Source of the DNA: Porticoccaceae bacterium
Lineage (GTDB): Bacteria; Pseudomonadota; Gammaproteobacteria; Pseudomonadales; Porticoccaceae
Direction: 5' to 3'
DNA length: 43,198 nt
Assembly: GCA_029248755.1 (NCBI GenBank)
Contig: JAQWIR010000025.1
Span: forward strand, 1-43,198
A program made the translations under genes and the position numbers. Shown one piece after another: positions 1-7,103 of this stretch (positions within the stretch are counted from its first letter, which is position 1; each line of letters begins with the position of its first letter). The notes beneath the pieces were generated by a model, which worked only from the letters and a program-made list of their open reading frames with translations, was not told the DNA's origin and made no database searches.

Positions 1-174
1 CGGCATCATCCAATCTAGAAGCACTAGATCGGGGTGACGGTCTAAGATAGTTGCATGAGCCTGCTGCGCATTTGACGCCTGCAGTACATTAAAGTCCGCA
101 GCATCGAGAGAGATACTCAGCATTTCTCGAATCGCTGATTCATCATCAACGACCAGTACGGTATGTTTGGGCAT
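1..174 (-). CDS. phoB: PhoB phosphate-regulon response regulator (partial, N-terminus only)
   Basis: This is the first part of a response-regulator receiver domain reading leftward off the window edge. The translation begins MPKHTVLVVDDES and continues through IREMLSISLDAADF to DLVLLDWMMP, which carries the acidic pocket (DD) and the phospho-acceptor Asp of the LLDWM motif. The AIREM and DL(I/V)LLDWM(L/M)P signatures are those of PhoB, the activator that binds Pho boxes when phosphate is low. Its partner kinase PhoR would lie outside the window. I chose the ATG at 174 over the in-frame ATG at 210 because it gives the usual PhoB N-terminal length and has a GAAGAGA-like ribosome site. It also leaves room for a Pho box with a TTTAAT -10 (209-214) in front. 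The winged-helix DNA-binding half is missing, so PhoB identity rests on the receiver sequence and the two Pho boxes nearby. Confidence 0.8.
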   Translation of the reverse strand, partial: MPKHTVLVVDDESAIREMLSISLDAADFNVLQASNAQQAHATILDRHPDLVLLDWMMP

Positions 175-224
175 AAACTCAATCTCTTCTTCCACTTTTT
201 GCCCTCCCATTAAAAAACCTCTTT

Positions 225-242
225 ATGACATAATTGTGACAC
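225..242 (-). promoter_or_regulatory. Pho box upstream of phoB
   Basis: On the minus strand this reads GTGTCACAATTATGTCAT. It has two TGTCA half-sites 11 bases apart, the spacing of the PhoB consensus CTGTCATAWAWCTGTCAY. A TTTAAT hexamer lies at 209-214, ten bases beyond the box, where the -10 element of PhoB-activated promoters sits. This predicts autoactivation of phoB. The half-sites are exact, but the central bases and first base deviate, so it is a weaker match than the box at 845. Confidence 0.6.
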
Positions 243-351
243 TAGCATCAACCATTGTTTTATTTTATTACGTTATTTAAGAATAAGTTGATCGATATTT
301 ATTCACCAATATGGATAATGTACAGCTGATTCAACAAACGGATAAAATATC

Positions 352-837
352 ATGAATATTCAGAACAACAGCGCTGTTAGCTTTCACTATAAACTGACCG
401 ACGATGACGGCATTAACATTGATAGCTCAGAAGGCAAAGAGCCTCTTGGCTATTTGCATGGCGCCGGAAATATTATTCCTGGTCTTGAAAAAGCACTGGA
501 AGGTAAGAAAGTAGGTGACTCGCTAACAGTTGCAGTAACCGCAGATGAAGGCTACGGTGAGGTTCAAAAAGAACTCATTCAAGAAGTGCCGCGCGAAGCG
601 TTTCAAGGTATCGATACCATTGAGCTAGGCATGCAATTTGAAGCTCAGACCGGCCAAGGCGGCACTGTGCCAGTCACTGTAATTGCAGTAACAGACGAAA
701 TTGTTACCGTTGATGGTAATCACCCGCTAGCTGGTAAAAACCTTAATTTTGATGTCACTATCGAAGAAGTCCGTGAAGCGTCAGAAGAAGAGTTAGCTCG
801 CGGGCATCTCCACGATTTAGATGTTGAAGAGCAATAA
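352..837 (+). CDS. slyD: FKBP-type peptidyl-prolyl cis-trans isomerase, SlyD-like
   Basis: A 161-residue FKBP-fold prolyl isomerase and chaperone of the cytoplasm. The N-terminal FKBP segment has the LGYLHGAGNIIPGLEKALEGKKVGD core typical of SlyD. An insert-in-flap chaperone domain follows (about residues 70-125, including VPREAF and GNHPLAGK), then the strand LNFDVTIEEVREA. Unlike E. coli SlyD the C-terminal metal-binding tail is very short (GHLHDLDVEEQ, two histidines), so nickel storage is probably reduced; many non-enteric SlyD proteins look like this. The Pho box for the next operon begins only eight bases after the stop, with no terminator in between, so read-through into the arsenic genes is possible. 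Confidence 0.9.
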   Translation: MNIQNNSAVSFHYKLTDDDGINIDSSEGKEPLGYLHGAGNIIPGLEKALEGKKVGDSLTVAVTADEGYGEVQKELIQEVPREAFQGIDTIELGMQFEAQTGQGGTVPVTVIAVTDEIVTVDGNHPLAGKNLNFDVTIEEVREASEEELARGHLHDLDVEEQ

Positions 838-844
838 ATCGAGG

Positions 845-862
845 CTGTCATAAAACTGTCAT
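845..862 (+). promoter_or_regulatory. Pho box (exact consensus) for the GAPDH-arsJ operon
   Basis: The sequence CTGTCATAAAACTGTCAT matches the PhoB-binding consensus CTGTCATAWAWCTGTCAY at every position. It lies in the 68-base gap between slyD and the GAPDH gene, 44 bases before that gene's ATG. A weak -10 (TAACGT, 873-878) lies ten bases downstream, the usual spacing for a PhoB-dependent class II promoter, where PhoB replaces a -35 element. The phoB gene is about 0.7 kb away. The motif is seen directly; the control is inferred. Confidence 0.85.
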
Positions 863-905
863 CTTTTGCGATTAACGTGAAATCTTTTATATATTATGGA
901 ATATT

Positions 906-1919
906 ATGTCGATAAAAGTTGGGATTAATGGGTTCGGTCGCATAGGCCGACTCGCACTTCGTGAATCTTGGGGATGTGACGATTTTGACATTGTGCATAT
1001 CAATGAGATGGCGGGCGATGTTCAAAGTGCAGCACATTTGCTGCGCTTTGATTCTGTTCACGGTCAGTGGGATAAACAAGTTTCTGTCGATAATGGTCAT
1101 TTAATTATTGATAACCATAAAATTAGTTATTCGCAAAACCAAGTAATCTCCGATACAAACTGGCGTTCAGCTGAAGTTGACTTAATTATTGATTGCACAG
1201 GGGTATTTAAAAGCCCTGAGGCACTATCACCCTACTTTGAACAAGGCGTTTCAAAGGTAGTGGTATCTGCGCCTGTTAAAGGCTTTCCTAGAGATCAGGT
1301 ATTAAACGTTGTTATGGGAATTAATGACCATGAATATATAGGTCAGGATATTGTTACAGCCGCGTCATGCACCACCAACTGTATTGCCCCCGTTGTGGAT
1401 GTTATTCATCAGTGTTTTGGTATTTCTCATGGTTCAATGACCACTATCCATGATATGACCAATACCCAAAGTATTATTGATCAGTACCATAAAGATTTAC
1501 GCAGATCCCGTGCTAGTAGCATGTCTTTAATACCCACCAGTACTGGATCTGCAACAGCCATTACCGAAATTTTTCCCGAACTTAAGGGCAAAATCAACGG
1601 TGTAGCGGTGCGTGTCCCCCTAGCTAATGCCTCATTAACCGACTGTGTTTTTGAAGTGGAAAAATCGGTGACTGTTGAAGAGGTAAATTCAGCTCTTAAA
1701 ACCGCGGCAGATGGTCGCCTACAGGGTATTTTGGGCTATGAGGAATTACCTCTTGTTTCTGTCGATTACACCAATGATATCCGTTCAGGTATTGTCGATG
1801 CTCCCTCAACCATGGTGATTAACGACACTCAGGTTAAACTATTAGTCTGGTATGACAATGAAATTGGCTATGTAAACCGAATGATGGAACTCGTGTCTAA
1901 AGTCGCTCTATCGATGTAG
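906..1919 (+). CDS. ArsJ-associated glyceraldehyde-3-phosphate dehydrogenase (arsenate detoxification)
   Basis: A 337-residue GAPDH-family enzyme with the Rossmann motif [13 protein letters not shown] at residues 7-19, catalytic Cys155 in SCTTNC, and the catalytic His182 in TTIHDMTN. The C-terminus has [12 protein letters not shown]. It begins two bases before an arsJ-type gene (1922), the hallmark of the GAPDH/ArsJ arsenate pathway described in Pseudomonas aeruginosa. There this dedicated GAPDH uses arsenate in place of phosphate to make 1-arseno-3-phosphoglycerate, which ArsJ exports and which then falls apart outside. The [20 protein letters not shown] region keeps the C-terminal GAPDH fold. 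The window has no arsR; a Pho box takes the promoter position instead. A plain glycolytic role is possible but unlikely given the tight pairing. Confidence 0.88.
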   Translation: MSIKVGINGFGRIGRLALRESWGCDDFDIVHINEMAGDVQSAAHLLRFDSVHGQWDKQVSVDNGHLIIDNHKISYSQNQVISDTNWRSAEVDLIIDCTGVFKSPEALSPYFEQGVSKVVVSAPVKGFPRDQVLNVVMGINDHEYIGQDIVTAASCTTNCIAPVVDVIHQCFGISHGSMTTIHDMTNTQSIIDQYHKDLRRSRASSMSLIPTSTGSATAITEIFPELKGKINGVAVRVPLANASLTDCVFEVEKSVTVEEVNSALKTAADGRLQGILGYEELPLVSVDYTNDIRSGIVDAPSTMVINDTQVKLLVWYDNEIGYVNRMMELVSKVALSM

Positions 1920-1921
1920 CT

Positions 1922-3109
1922 ATGACGCTTGATTCTGCCGCCAAGCAATATCTTACAATCACCCTAAGTTACTGGGCTTTCACACTCACCGATGGCGCAC
2001 TGCGCATGTTGGTGCTGTTTTTCTTTCATGGCTTGGGTTACTCACCGCTAGAGCTTGCTAGTTTATTTATTCTCTATGAATTTTTTGGCATATTAACCAA
2101 TCTTTATGGCGGCTGGCTGGCTACCCGTATTGGTCTAAATGTTCTCTTGTATATAGGTTTAGGTCTACAAATACTGGCATTGGGTATGCTAACCGTTGAT
2201 CCCTCAATGCTCAGTCTTGTGTATGTGATGATTGCACAGGCAATTTCTGGCGTTGCAAAAGATCTTAATAAAATGAGTGCCAAAAGCAGTATTAAGTTAT
2301 TAATTAGCGATAATCAGCCAGCAAAACTTTACCGTTGGATTGCCCTACTGACGGGATCAAAAAACAGCTTAAAAGGTCTTGGGTTTTTCCTTGGCGGCTT
2401 TTTAATGGCAACTTTTGGCTTTAGCAATAGTCTATTTGCACTCATGGCTTTATTAGCCGTTACACTTTTACTTAGCCTGATATTTTTGCAGCCGCAAACA
2501 ACCACTTTTAAGCCGAAATTTAGCGAAACACTGTCAAAAAGTCGCGATATTAACCTTTTATCTGCCGCACGCTTCTTTTTATTCGGTTCCAGAGATATTT
2601 GGTTTGTAGTGGCGCTACCCGTGTTTCTTCAGAGCCAATTGCAATGGTCACACCTGCAAGTTGGTAGTTTTATGGCTTGCTGGATCATTGGCTATGGTTT
2701 AATTCAAGCACTTACCCCCAAAATTACTCGTAACAACCAGCTACAGGCCCCTAGTGGCTCTGCGCTGACATCTTGGGTGGCAAAATTAGCTCTTGTTCCT
2801 GCTTTAATAGCAGGCGGGCTGGTTTATGGACTAGACCCAGCAATAATTTTAATCATAGGTTTATTCGCCTATGGTGGTATTTTTGCCATCAACTCTAGTA
2901 TCCATTCATTTTTAATTGTGGCTTTTGCACAACGTGACTCTGTCTCTACAGATGTGGGTTTTTACTATATGGCCAATGCGGCAGGGAGATTGGCTGGAAC
3001 AATACTCTCAGGCCTTGTTTATCAACAACAGGGGCTGGCGGCTTGCCTAATTATCTCATCATTAATGGTTATAATTAGCACTATCCTAAGTGCAAAAATT
3101 ACCCGCTAA
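1922..3109 (+). CDS. arsJ: ArsJ organoarsenical efflux MFS transporter
   Basis: A 395-residue inner-membrane protein of the major facilitator superfamily with roughly ten to twelve hydrophobic segments. The N-terminal TLSYWAFTLTDGALRMLVLFFFHGLGYSPLELA and the AQAISGVAKDLNKMSAKSSIK loop are characteristic of ArsJ. In the known system it exports 1-arseno-3-phosphoglycerate made by the partner GAPDH, conferring arsenate resistance. The ATG lies two bases after the GAPDH stop codon, so the genes are cotranscribed and probably translationally coupled, under the Pho box at 845. No terminator is evident in the 78 bases before the next gene. Confidence 0.88.
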   Translation: MTLDSAAKQYLTITLSYWAFTLTDGALRMLVLFFFHGLGYSPLELASLFILYEFFGILTNLYGGWLATRIGLNVLLYIGLGLQILALGMLTVDPSMLSLVYVMIAQAISGVAKDLNKMSAKSSIKLLISDNQPAKLYRWIALLTGSKNSLKGLGFFLGGFLMATFGFSNSLFALMALLAVTLLLSLIFLQPQTTTFKPKFSETLSKSRDINLLSAARFFLFGSRDIWFVVALPVFLQSQLQWSHLQVGSFMACWIIGYGLIQALTPKITRNNQLQAPSGSALTSWVAKLALVPALIAGGLVYGLDPAIILIIGLFAYGGIFAINSSIHSFLIVAFAQRDSVSTDVGFYYMANAAGRLAGTILSGLVYQQQGLAACLIISSLMVIISTILSAKITR

Positions 3110-3187
3110 TCGAATGATCGCCTATTCATAGCCCCCAATCTCTGTTACATTTCGCCTTAAATCAACCAACTCTTTTGGCGACCATTT

Positions 3188-3553
3188 ATGAGTAATGAAG
3201 AAAGTAATGCAATGAGCCCTGATGAGCTTTACCGAGAAGAGAATTTTACCGACCAAAAAACCGGTGCTATTCGCAAGTTAATTCCGGTATTGGCCAATGG
3301 TTCTGACGACCCTGATAGAGCCACTGCATTTTTTGGCTCGGCTCAGGTCATGACTCCTATGGGGGCTATTCCTCTAAATTTCGCTCTAGATGGTGACACT
3401 ATAGGTGAAGCCGCTCAAGACTTTGCCGGTAAAGCAGCAATTGCAGTTGAAGAGGCAGGCAAAGAGCTTGAACGTATGCGTCGAGAACAGGCATCAAAAA
3501 TTGTGGTTCCGGGGCAAGAAGGCAATAACCCAGGCGGCGGCATCATTACTTAG
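3188..3553 (+). CDS. Conserved cytoplasmic protein of unknown function
   Basis: A 121-residue soluble protein with no signal peptide or membrane segment. An acidic N-terminus (EESNAMSPDELYREENFTDQKTGAIRKLIPV) is followed by a central part that looks beta-rich (AFFGSAQVMTPMGAIPLNFALDG), a helix of about 35 residues (IGEAAQDFAGKAAIAVEEAGKELERMRREQ) and a Gly-rich C-terminal tail. I recall similar small 'cytoplasmic protein' homologues in other proteobacteria (LYREE, GxIRxL, QxMTPxGxxP), all uncharacterised, and assign no role. It follows arsJ by 78 bases and its last eight bases overlap the 3' end of the convergent NYN gene. Confidence 0.75.
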   Translation: MSNEESNAMSPDELYREENFTDQKTGAIRKLIPVLANGSDDPDRATAFFGSAQVMTPMGAIPLNFALDGDTIGEAAQDFAGKAAIAVEEAGKELERMRREQASKIVVPGQEGNNPGGGIIT

Positions 3554-4031
3554 TCATTAACAGGGCTTTATCTATAGGACAAAACACCGATGCGGCATTC
3601 ACTAGGGATGCCGCAGTTAACTGGGGGACACCATAGACCATGGTTTCTTTTCCATTACCACGATAAATACGCTGCAATAATCGATCAAAATCACCATCAC
3701 CGGATAATAAAATCAGCATGTCTATATCCTGTCTAGCTGCAGCATCCATCATATCAATGGCAATACCCACATCCCAATCACCCTTAGCTGACCCATCAGA
3801 ACGCTGAATATAAGGCTTTAAATTAACCTCAAAGCCAATATTTCTAAGGGTTTGCTGAAAACTTCGCTGCTTTGCATTGGCGCTTTCAATTGCATAGGCA
3901 TCTGCTGAAACTATATTGTAATCCTTAGAAATTTGATCCCATAGCGCCTGATAGTTAAAGAAACTCTGGTAGGTATCCCTGACGGTGTAATAGATATTTT
4001 GTACATCGACAAATAGGGCTATTTTCTTCAT
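3546..4031 (-). CDS. NYN/LabA-like (DUF88) PIN-fold ribonuclease-type protein
   Basis: A 161-residue cytoplasmic protein of the NYN family, a PIN-like metal-dependent nuclease fold. Visible active-site motifs are FVDVQNIYY (Asp9, Asn12), KGDWDVGIAIDMMDAA in the middle and LLSGDGDFDRLL near residue 110, which together place the usual acidic metal ligands. Members act on RNA or are uncharacterised (LabA/YaiI relatives). Its ATG overlaps the stop codon of the upstream GntR regulator by one base, a translationally coupled arrangement, so it is presumably expressed with that regulator under the palindromic operators at 4772-4861. Substrate unknown. Its 3' end overlaps the convergent small gene by eight bases. 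Confidence 0.85.
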   Translation of the reverse strand: MKKIALFVDVQNIYYTVRDTYQSFFNYQALWDQISKDYNIVSADAYAIESANAKQRSFQQTLRNIGFEVNLKPYIQRSDGSAKGDWDVGIAIDMMDAAARQDIDMLILLSGDGDFDRLLQRIYRGNGKETMVYGVPQLTAASLVNAASVFCPIDKALLMTK

Positions 4032-4756
4032 TATTTTATATCCTCAAAGTCATCACCCAAAAAGTAATCATCAGCTGGATGCAACATAATTGAAAAACTA
4101 AATATGGAATCACCCGACCATTCTCGTCGAGAGAGTTGAAGACAACTGGGAGTATCTTGATTGGATAGGCTTAATTCCAGTCGCTGACTTGCGCTCGGAG
4201 TCACTGCTTTAATCTGATAATCGGTCTTTTGAGAGGGGCAAACCCAGTGAAGGTAGTCATTTGGGTCAATTTTATCCAATTTTTGCTTCAATAGAGCAGG
4301 CACAAAGGTGCGATTAACCCAAATTTGCTGCCATTGTATGGGGTTATCATCCCTTTGATGCAATAAAGTCAATTGAAATACCAAAGTATCTGTTTGCAAC
4401 CTCAATAACTTTGCAATCGTTGAAGTTGCCTGAATAGCATCTGCTGAAATCATTTTGTGATGATGGTTATTGTCTGCCTTTGCCGCTTTAACTGGGTCTT
4501 TAAGCACTAAATAAGGTATTTTTTTAGGTGTATCGGCCACAAAAGTGCCTGAACCCTGAGTTCTTTCAAGTAATCCAGCATCCGCTAGCTCCTGTACAGC
4601 GCGTCTTGCGGTCATTCGACTCACCGAAAAGGTATCAGCTAGGGATTGTTCGGTAGGAATTTGCCGACCTGGCGCCCACTGCGAAGTTTTAATCTGCTGT
4701 TCTAAATACTGCTTGATAACAGCAAATTGCGGTATTTTTTGATCTTGTACGCCCAT
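4031..4756 (-). CDS. GntR-family (HutC/UTRA subfamily) transcriptional regulator
   Basis: About 241 residues. The N-terminal winged helix-turn-helix has the GntR signature (IKQYLEQQIKTSQWAPGRQIPTEQSLADTFSVSRMTARRAVQELADAGLLERTQGSGTFVAD). A UTRA-type effector domain follows from about residue 85 (QLTLLHQRDDNPIQWQQIWVNRTFVPALL, then the C-terminal SRREWSGDSIFSFSIMLHPADDYFLG). I chose the start MGVQDQKIP (4756) because an upstream in-frame ATG (4783) lies inside an operator copy and would add a non-family extension. It is the first gene of a two-gene unit with the NYN nuclease. Three copies of a 12-base palindrome in its promoter suggest autorepression. The UTRA ligand cannot be told from sequence; the subfamily covers histidine, phosphonate and sugar regulators. 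Confidence 0.88.
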   Translation of the reverse strand: MGVQDQKIPQFAVIKQYLEQQIKTSQWAPGRQIPTEQSLADTFSVSRMTARRAVQELADAGLLERTQGSGTFVADTPKKIPYLVLKDPVKAAKADNNHHHKMISADAIQATSTIAKLLRLQTDTLVFQLTLLHQRDDNPIQWQQIWVNRTFVPALLKQKLDKIDPNDYLHWVCPSQKTDYQIKAVTPSASQRLELSLSNQDTPSCLQLSRREWSGDSIFSFSIMLHPADDYFLGDDFEDIK

Positions 4757-4771
4757 AGAGATCGACCATAT

Positions 4772-4861
4772 TTGTATATACATATTATTTGTATATACCT
4801 TTTATTTAACTTAAAACTATTGTTAATACTGTGATTTAAATATTTTTATTTGTATATACAA
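4772..4861. promoter_or_regulatory. Three-copy palindromic operator for the adjacent GntR regulator
   Basis: Copies of the palindrome TTGTATATACAA lie at 4772-4783 (one mismatch at the last base), 4789-4800 (two mismatches, both at the 3' end) and 4850-4861 (perfect). The first two have centres 17 bases apart; the third is 61 bases further from the second. GTATATAC-type palindromes are typical of GntR-family operators. All three lie in the 112-base gap in front of the regulator and flank its likely promoter, so autorepression is the simplest reading. The NYN gene would be repressed with it. Confidence 0.75.
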
Positions 4862-4868
4862 TATGGTT

Positions 4869-5156
4869 TTATAATAGCAGATTCTTTTGCTGTCGGGTCA
4901 TTTTTTTTATTTGCGCCTCACGAATAGAGGCACTACTTCGATTATGTCCAGATTCTGTGAACACAAATTCACAGGCTTTGCGCCCGCGAAAATACTTCGC
5001 ACCGCCTTTTCCTGTTTGATGCTGCTCTAATCGGCGTGCTAAGTCAGTGGTTATGCCTGTGTACAGCGAATCATCGCTGGCACGAATAATATAAACAAAC
5101 CAACCACAATCATCATTACCACTCAATCTGGGGCCGCCTTCAAAAGCTGATGGCAC
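4869..5156 (-). CDS. GIY-YIG nuclease family protein (YhbQ/UPF0213-like)
   Basis: A 95-residue single-domain GIY-YIG endonuclease-fold protein. The core reads WFVYIIRASDDSLYTGITTDLARRLEQHQTGKGGAKYFRGR, giving the YII...YTGIT pair, the catalytic Arg of ARRL and HQ. The C-terminal helix has EAQIKKMTRQQK. The family is believed to act on DNA. The start codon lies 34 bases inside the 3' end of the upstream SprT gene in a different frame, so the two are probably translationally coupled. The stop falls just beyond the perfect copy of the GntR operator. The exact start is uncertain within the overlap. Confidence 0.85.
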   Translation of the reverse strand: MPSAFEGGPRLSGNDDCGWFVYIIRASDDSLYTGITTDLARRLEQHQTGKGGAKYFRGRKACEFVFTESGHNRSSASIREAQIKKMTRQQKNLLL

Positions 5157-5689
5157 TCTTTACAGCGGTATTCCGCCTTTCCGGATAGCACTCGACGATG
5201 TCTAATCAGTGATAATTGATGGGTTTTACAGCCACAAACATAGGCAAAACGCTGATATTGCTTTACTGGGACGCCAGTTAGGTCAAAATTACCCGTGACC
5301 TCTGGAGAAACACCAAAATCCAGCATAACCGACTTCCACTCTTTACCATGAGGCTTAACCTTACGAAAAGACCATAAACTATCAGTGATATAATGGGCTA
5401 CTTCATGGGGAATAGTTTGCTCTATACTGTGCTTGTAGTCTTTTGCGAACAACCAAGGGTTAAATCGAATGCATTTTTCTTTTCCCTTGCGCCGATACAT
5501 TCCCGCGCATTTTCCACGCAAGTCAAAGGTTATTGGTATCAAAGCAAAGGGTTTTTTATAGATTTGACCGGCACTGGCAATGTATTTTAGCGTCAAATCT
5601 TGCACCTGGGCTTTCTGCTGTTCAGAAATAGGCGCAATAAAGTCAGTATTTGTCACTATGGGATGCATCGTCTGATTATAAAGATTCAT
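5123..5689 (-). CDS. sprT: SprT-like zinc metalloprotease
   Basis: A SprT-family protein with the HEVAHY (HExxH) zinc motif, a downstream metal/helix segment KPHGKEWKSVMLDFG, and a C-terminal zinc ribbon (YVCGCKTHQ...YRCKECHQ). Bacterial SprT is related to eukaryotic Spartan/SPRTN, which degrades DNA-protein crosslinks; the bacterial role is less clear. The longest frame opens at 5737 but would leave only six bases to the divergent gene. MNLYNQ (5689, about 188 residues) or MHPIV (5668) fit family length better, and no strong ribosome site decides between them. It overlaps the GIY-YIG gene downstream by 34 bases. Confidence 0.85.
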   Translation of the reverse strand: MNLYNQTMHPIVTNTDFIAPISEQQKAQVQDLTLKYIASAGQIYKKPFALIPITFDLRGKCAGMYRRKGKEKCIRFNPWLFAKDYKHSIEQTIPHEVAHYITDSLWSFRKVKPHGKEWKSVMLDFGVSPEVTGNFDLTGVPVKQYQRFAYVCGCKTHQLSLIRHRRVLSGKAEYRCKECHQLLKAAPD

Positions 5690-5743
5690 AGCATCGGCAC
5701 AAGAGAAGGTTATAATGATGTTAATTACTAGGCACATATACCT

Positions 5744-6565
5744 ATGAACGTTGATTTACACTGCCATACCAACCTATCAGACGGCTCTTTGCCGCCAGAG
5801 GAGCTTTTGAAACTGGCTATTGAGCGAAAAATAGATATTTTGGCCATTACTGATCATGACAATATCGACTGTTATTCTAGGATTTCCGCCCCTGAAGGCC
5901 CTTTAACCCTGATAAGTGGTATTGAGTTTTCCACTACTTGGAAAAATATCGGAATCCATATTGTTGGACTCAATATGGATCTTAGCAATCCCGAACTACT
6001 TAAAGGTATTGAGTTTCAATCAATCGCTAGAGAAAAACGCGCCATATTAATAGATGAAAAATTACATAGCCTTGGGTTTAAGGGCTGCCTTGAAGGCGCC
6101 AAACGCTATAGCAGCGGCCAGCAGGTGGGGCGGCCGCATTTCGCCCAATACCTTGTTGAAATAGGGGCTGTAACAAATATCCAACAAGCTTTTAAACGCT
6201 ATCTAGGGGCTGGTAAGGCCGGTGATATCAAGCAACAGTGGGCCAGTCTTAATGATGTTATATCTTGGATACGGGGTGCCGGCGGTGTGGCTGTTTTAGC
6301 TCATCCAACCAAGTATAAAATGACTCGAACCAAATTATGCCTGCTTTTGGAGGATTTTATCGACCTAGGCGGGGAGGCTATGGAGGTTATCTCTGGAACA
6401 CAAACTGTCTCTGAAACTCAGTCTATGGCTAGGCTATGCAAGCAATATAACTTACTCGCCTCGCGCGGCTCTGACTTTCACAGCCCTGGGCAACCCTGGG
6501 CAGCCTTAGGCATGACCAATGATCTACCGGCTGATTGTAATCCTGTATGGAGTCAATGGGCTTAA
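5744..6565 (+). CDS. rnm: PHP-domain 5'-3' exoribonuclease, RNase AM / YciV (TrpH) type
   Basis: A 273-residue PHP-fold phosphoesterase. Metal-binding motifs in order: VDLHCHTNLSDGS (residues 3-15), AITDHDN, GIEFSTTW, IHIVGLNMD, GRPHFAQYLVEIG, LAHPTKYKMTRTK and a final GSDFHSPGQPW. This pattern is that of E. coli YciV, now called RNase AM, which trims 5' ends of 5S and other small structured RNAs and degrades short RNA and pAp-like substrates. Length is close to the family norm (about 290). Divergently transcribed from sprT; the shared promoter region is short. The Asp/His set appears complete, so activity is expected. Confidence 0.88.
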   Translation: MNVDLHCHTNLSDGSLPPEELLKLAIERKIDILAITDHDNIDCYSRISAPEGPLTLISGIEFSTTWKNIGIHIVGLNMDLSNPELLKGIEFQSIAREKRAILIDEKLHSLGFKGCLEGAKRYSSGQQVGRPHFAQYLVEIGAVTNIQQAFKRYLGAGKAGDIKQQWASLNDVISWIRGAGGVAVLAHPTKYKMTRTKLCLLLEDFIDLGGEAMEVISGTQTVSETQSMARLCKQYNLLASRGSDFHSPGQPWAALGMTNDLPADCNPVWSQWA

Positions 6566-6680
6566 TTTATTAATGAAATTGGTGCTCAATATAATATTTT
6601 GTGGCCAATTCCACCTCAGACAAATACTGTGTATACTAGCCACCGCCTAACACTATCTATTTTTCTATGAGATTCTAAAC

Positions 6681-7097
6681 GTGAATATCTTTATTTTTGT
6701 CAGTCAGGAATGGCTTCTAATTACTTTTCTTTTTGCCCTTATTGCTGCGTTAGTTGCTGTCACGCGAAAAAACAATGGTTTGCCAATTGTAGCCGGTGAA
6801 TTGGTGACTTTAATGAACCAAGATAAAGCGGTATTAGTCGATGTTCGCAGTGCCAACGACTTTAAACAGGGTCATATTCATGGATCAATTAATATCCCGC
6901 ACAATGCCTTAGCAAGCAGAACTAGCGAGCTCGAAAAACATAAGTCTTCACTGGTTGTTCTAGCGGACCAAATGGGTCAACACGCGGGTACTGCGGGAGG
7001 ATTACTGACCAAGCAAGGCTATGATATTCGTCGCCTAAGCGGTGGTATTTCTCAATGGAAACACAGCAATCTACCTCTAGTTAGCGGCAAGAAGTAG
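6681..7097 (+). CDS. Membrane-anchored rhodanese-like protein (YibN type) lacking the catalytic cysteine
   Basis: A 138-residue protein with one N-terminal transmembrane helix (about residues 10-28, WLLITFLFALIAALVAV) followed by a rhodanese fold (VLVDVRSANDFKQGHIHGSINIPHNAL ... LSGGISQWKHSNLPLVSGKK). At the expected active-site loop the sequence is VVLADQMGQHAGTAGG, and the protein contains no cysteine at all, so sulfurtransferase activity is not expected. It is the first gene of a yibN-grxC-secB cluster that is conserved in many gammaproteobacteria, with grxC starting six bases after its stop. Function of YibN proteins is poorly known. Confidence 0.85.
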   Translation: MNIFIFVSQEWLLITFLFALIAALVAVTRKNNGLPIVAGELVTLMNQDKAVLVDVRSANDFKQGHIHGSINIPHNALASRTSELEKHKSSLVVLADQMGQHAGTAGGLLTKQGYDIRRLSGGISQWKHSNLPLVSGKK

Positions 7098-7103
7098 CCG
7101 ACA

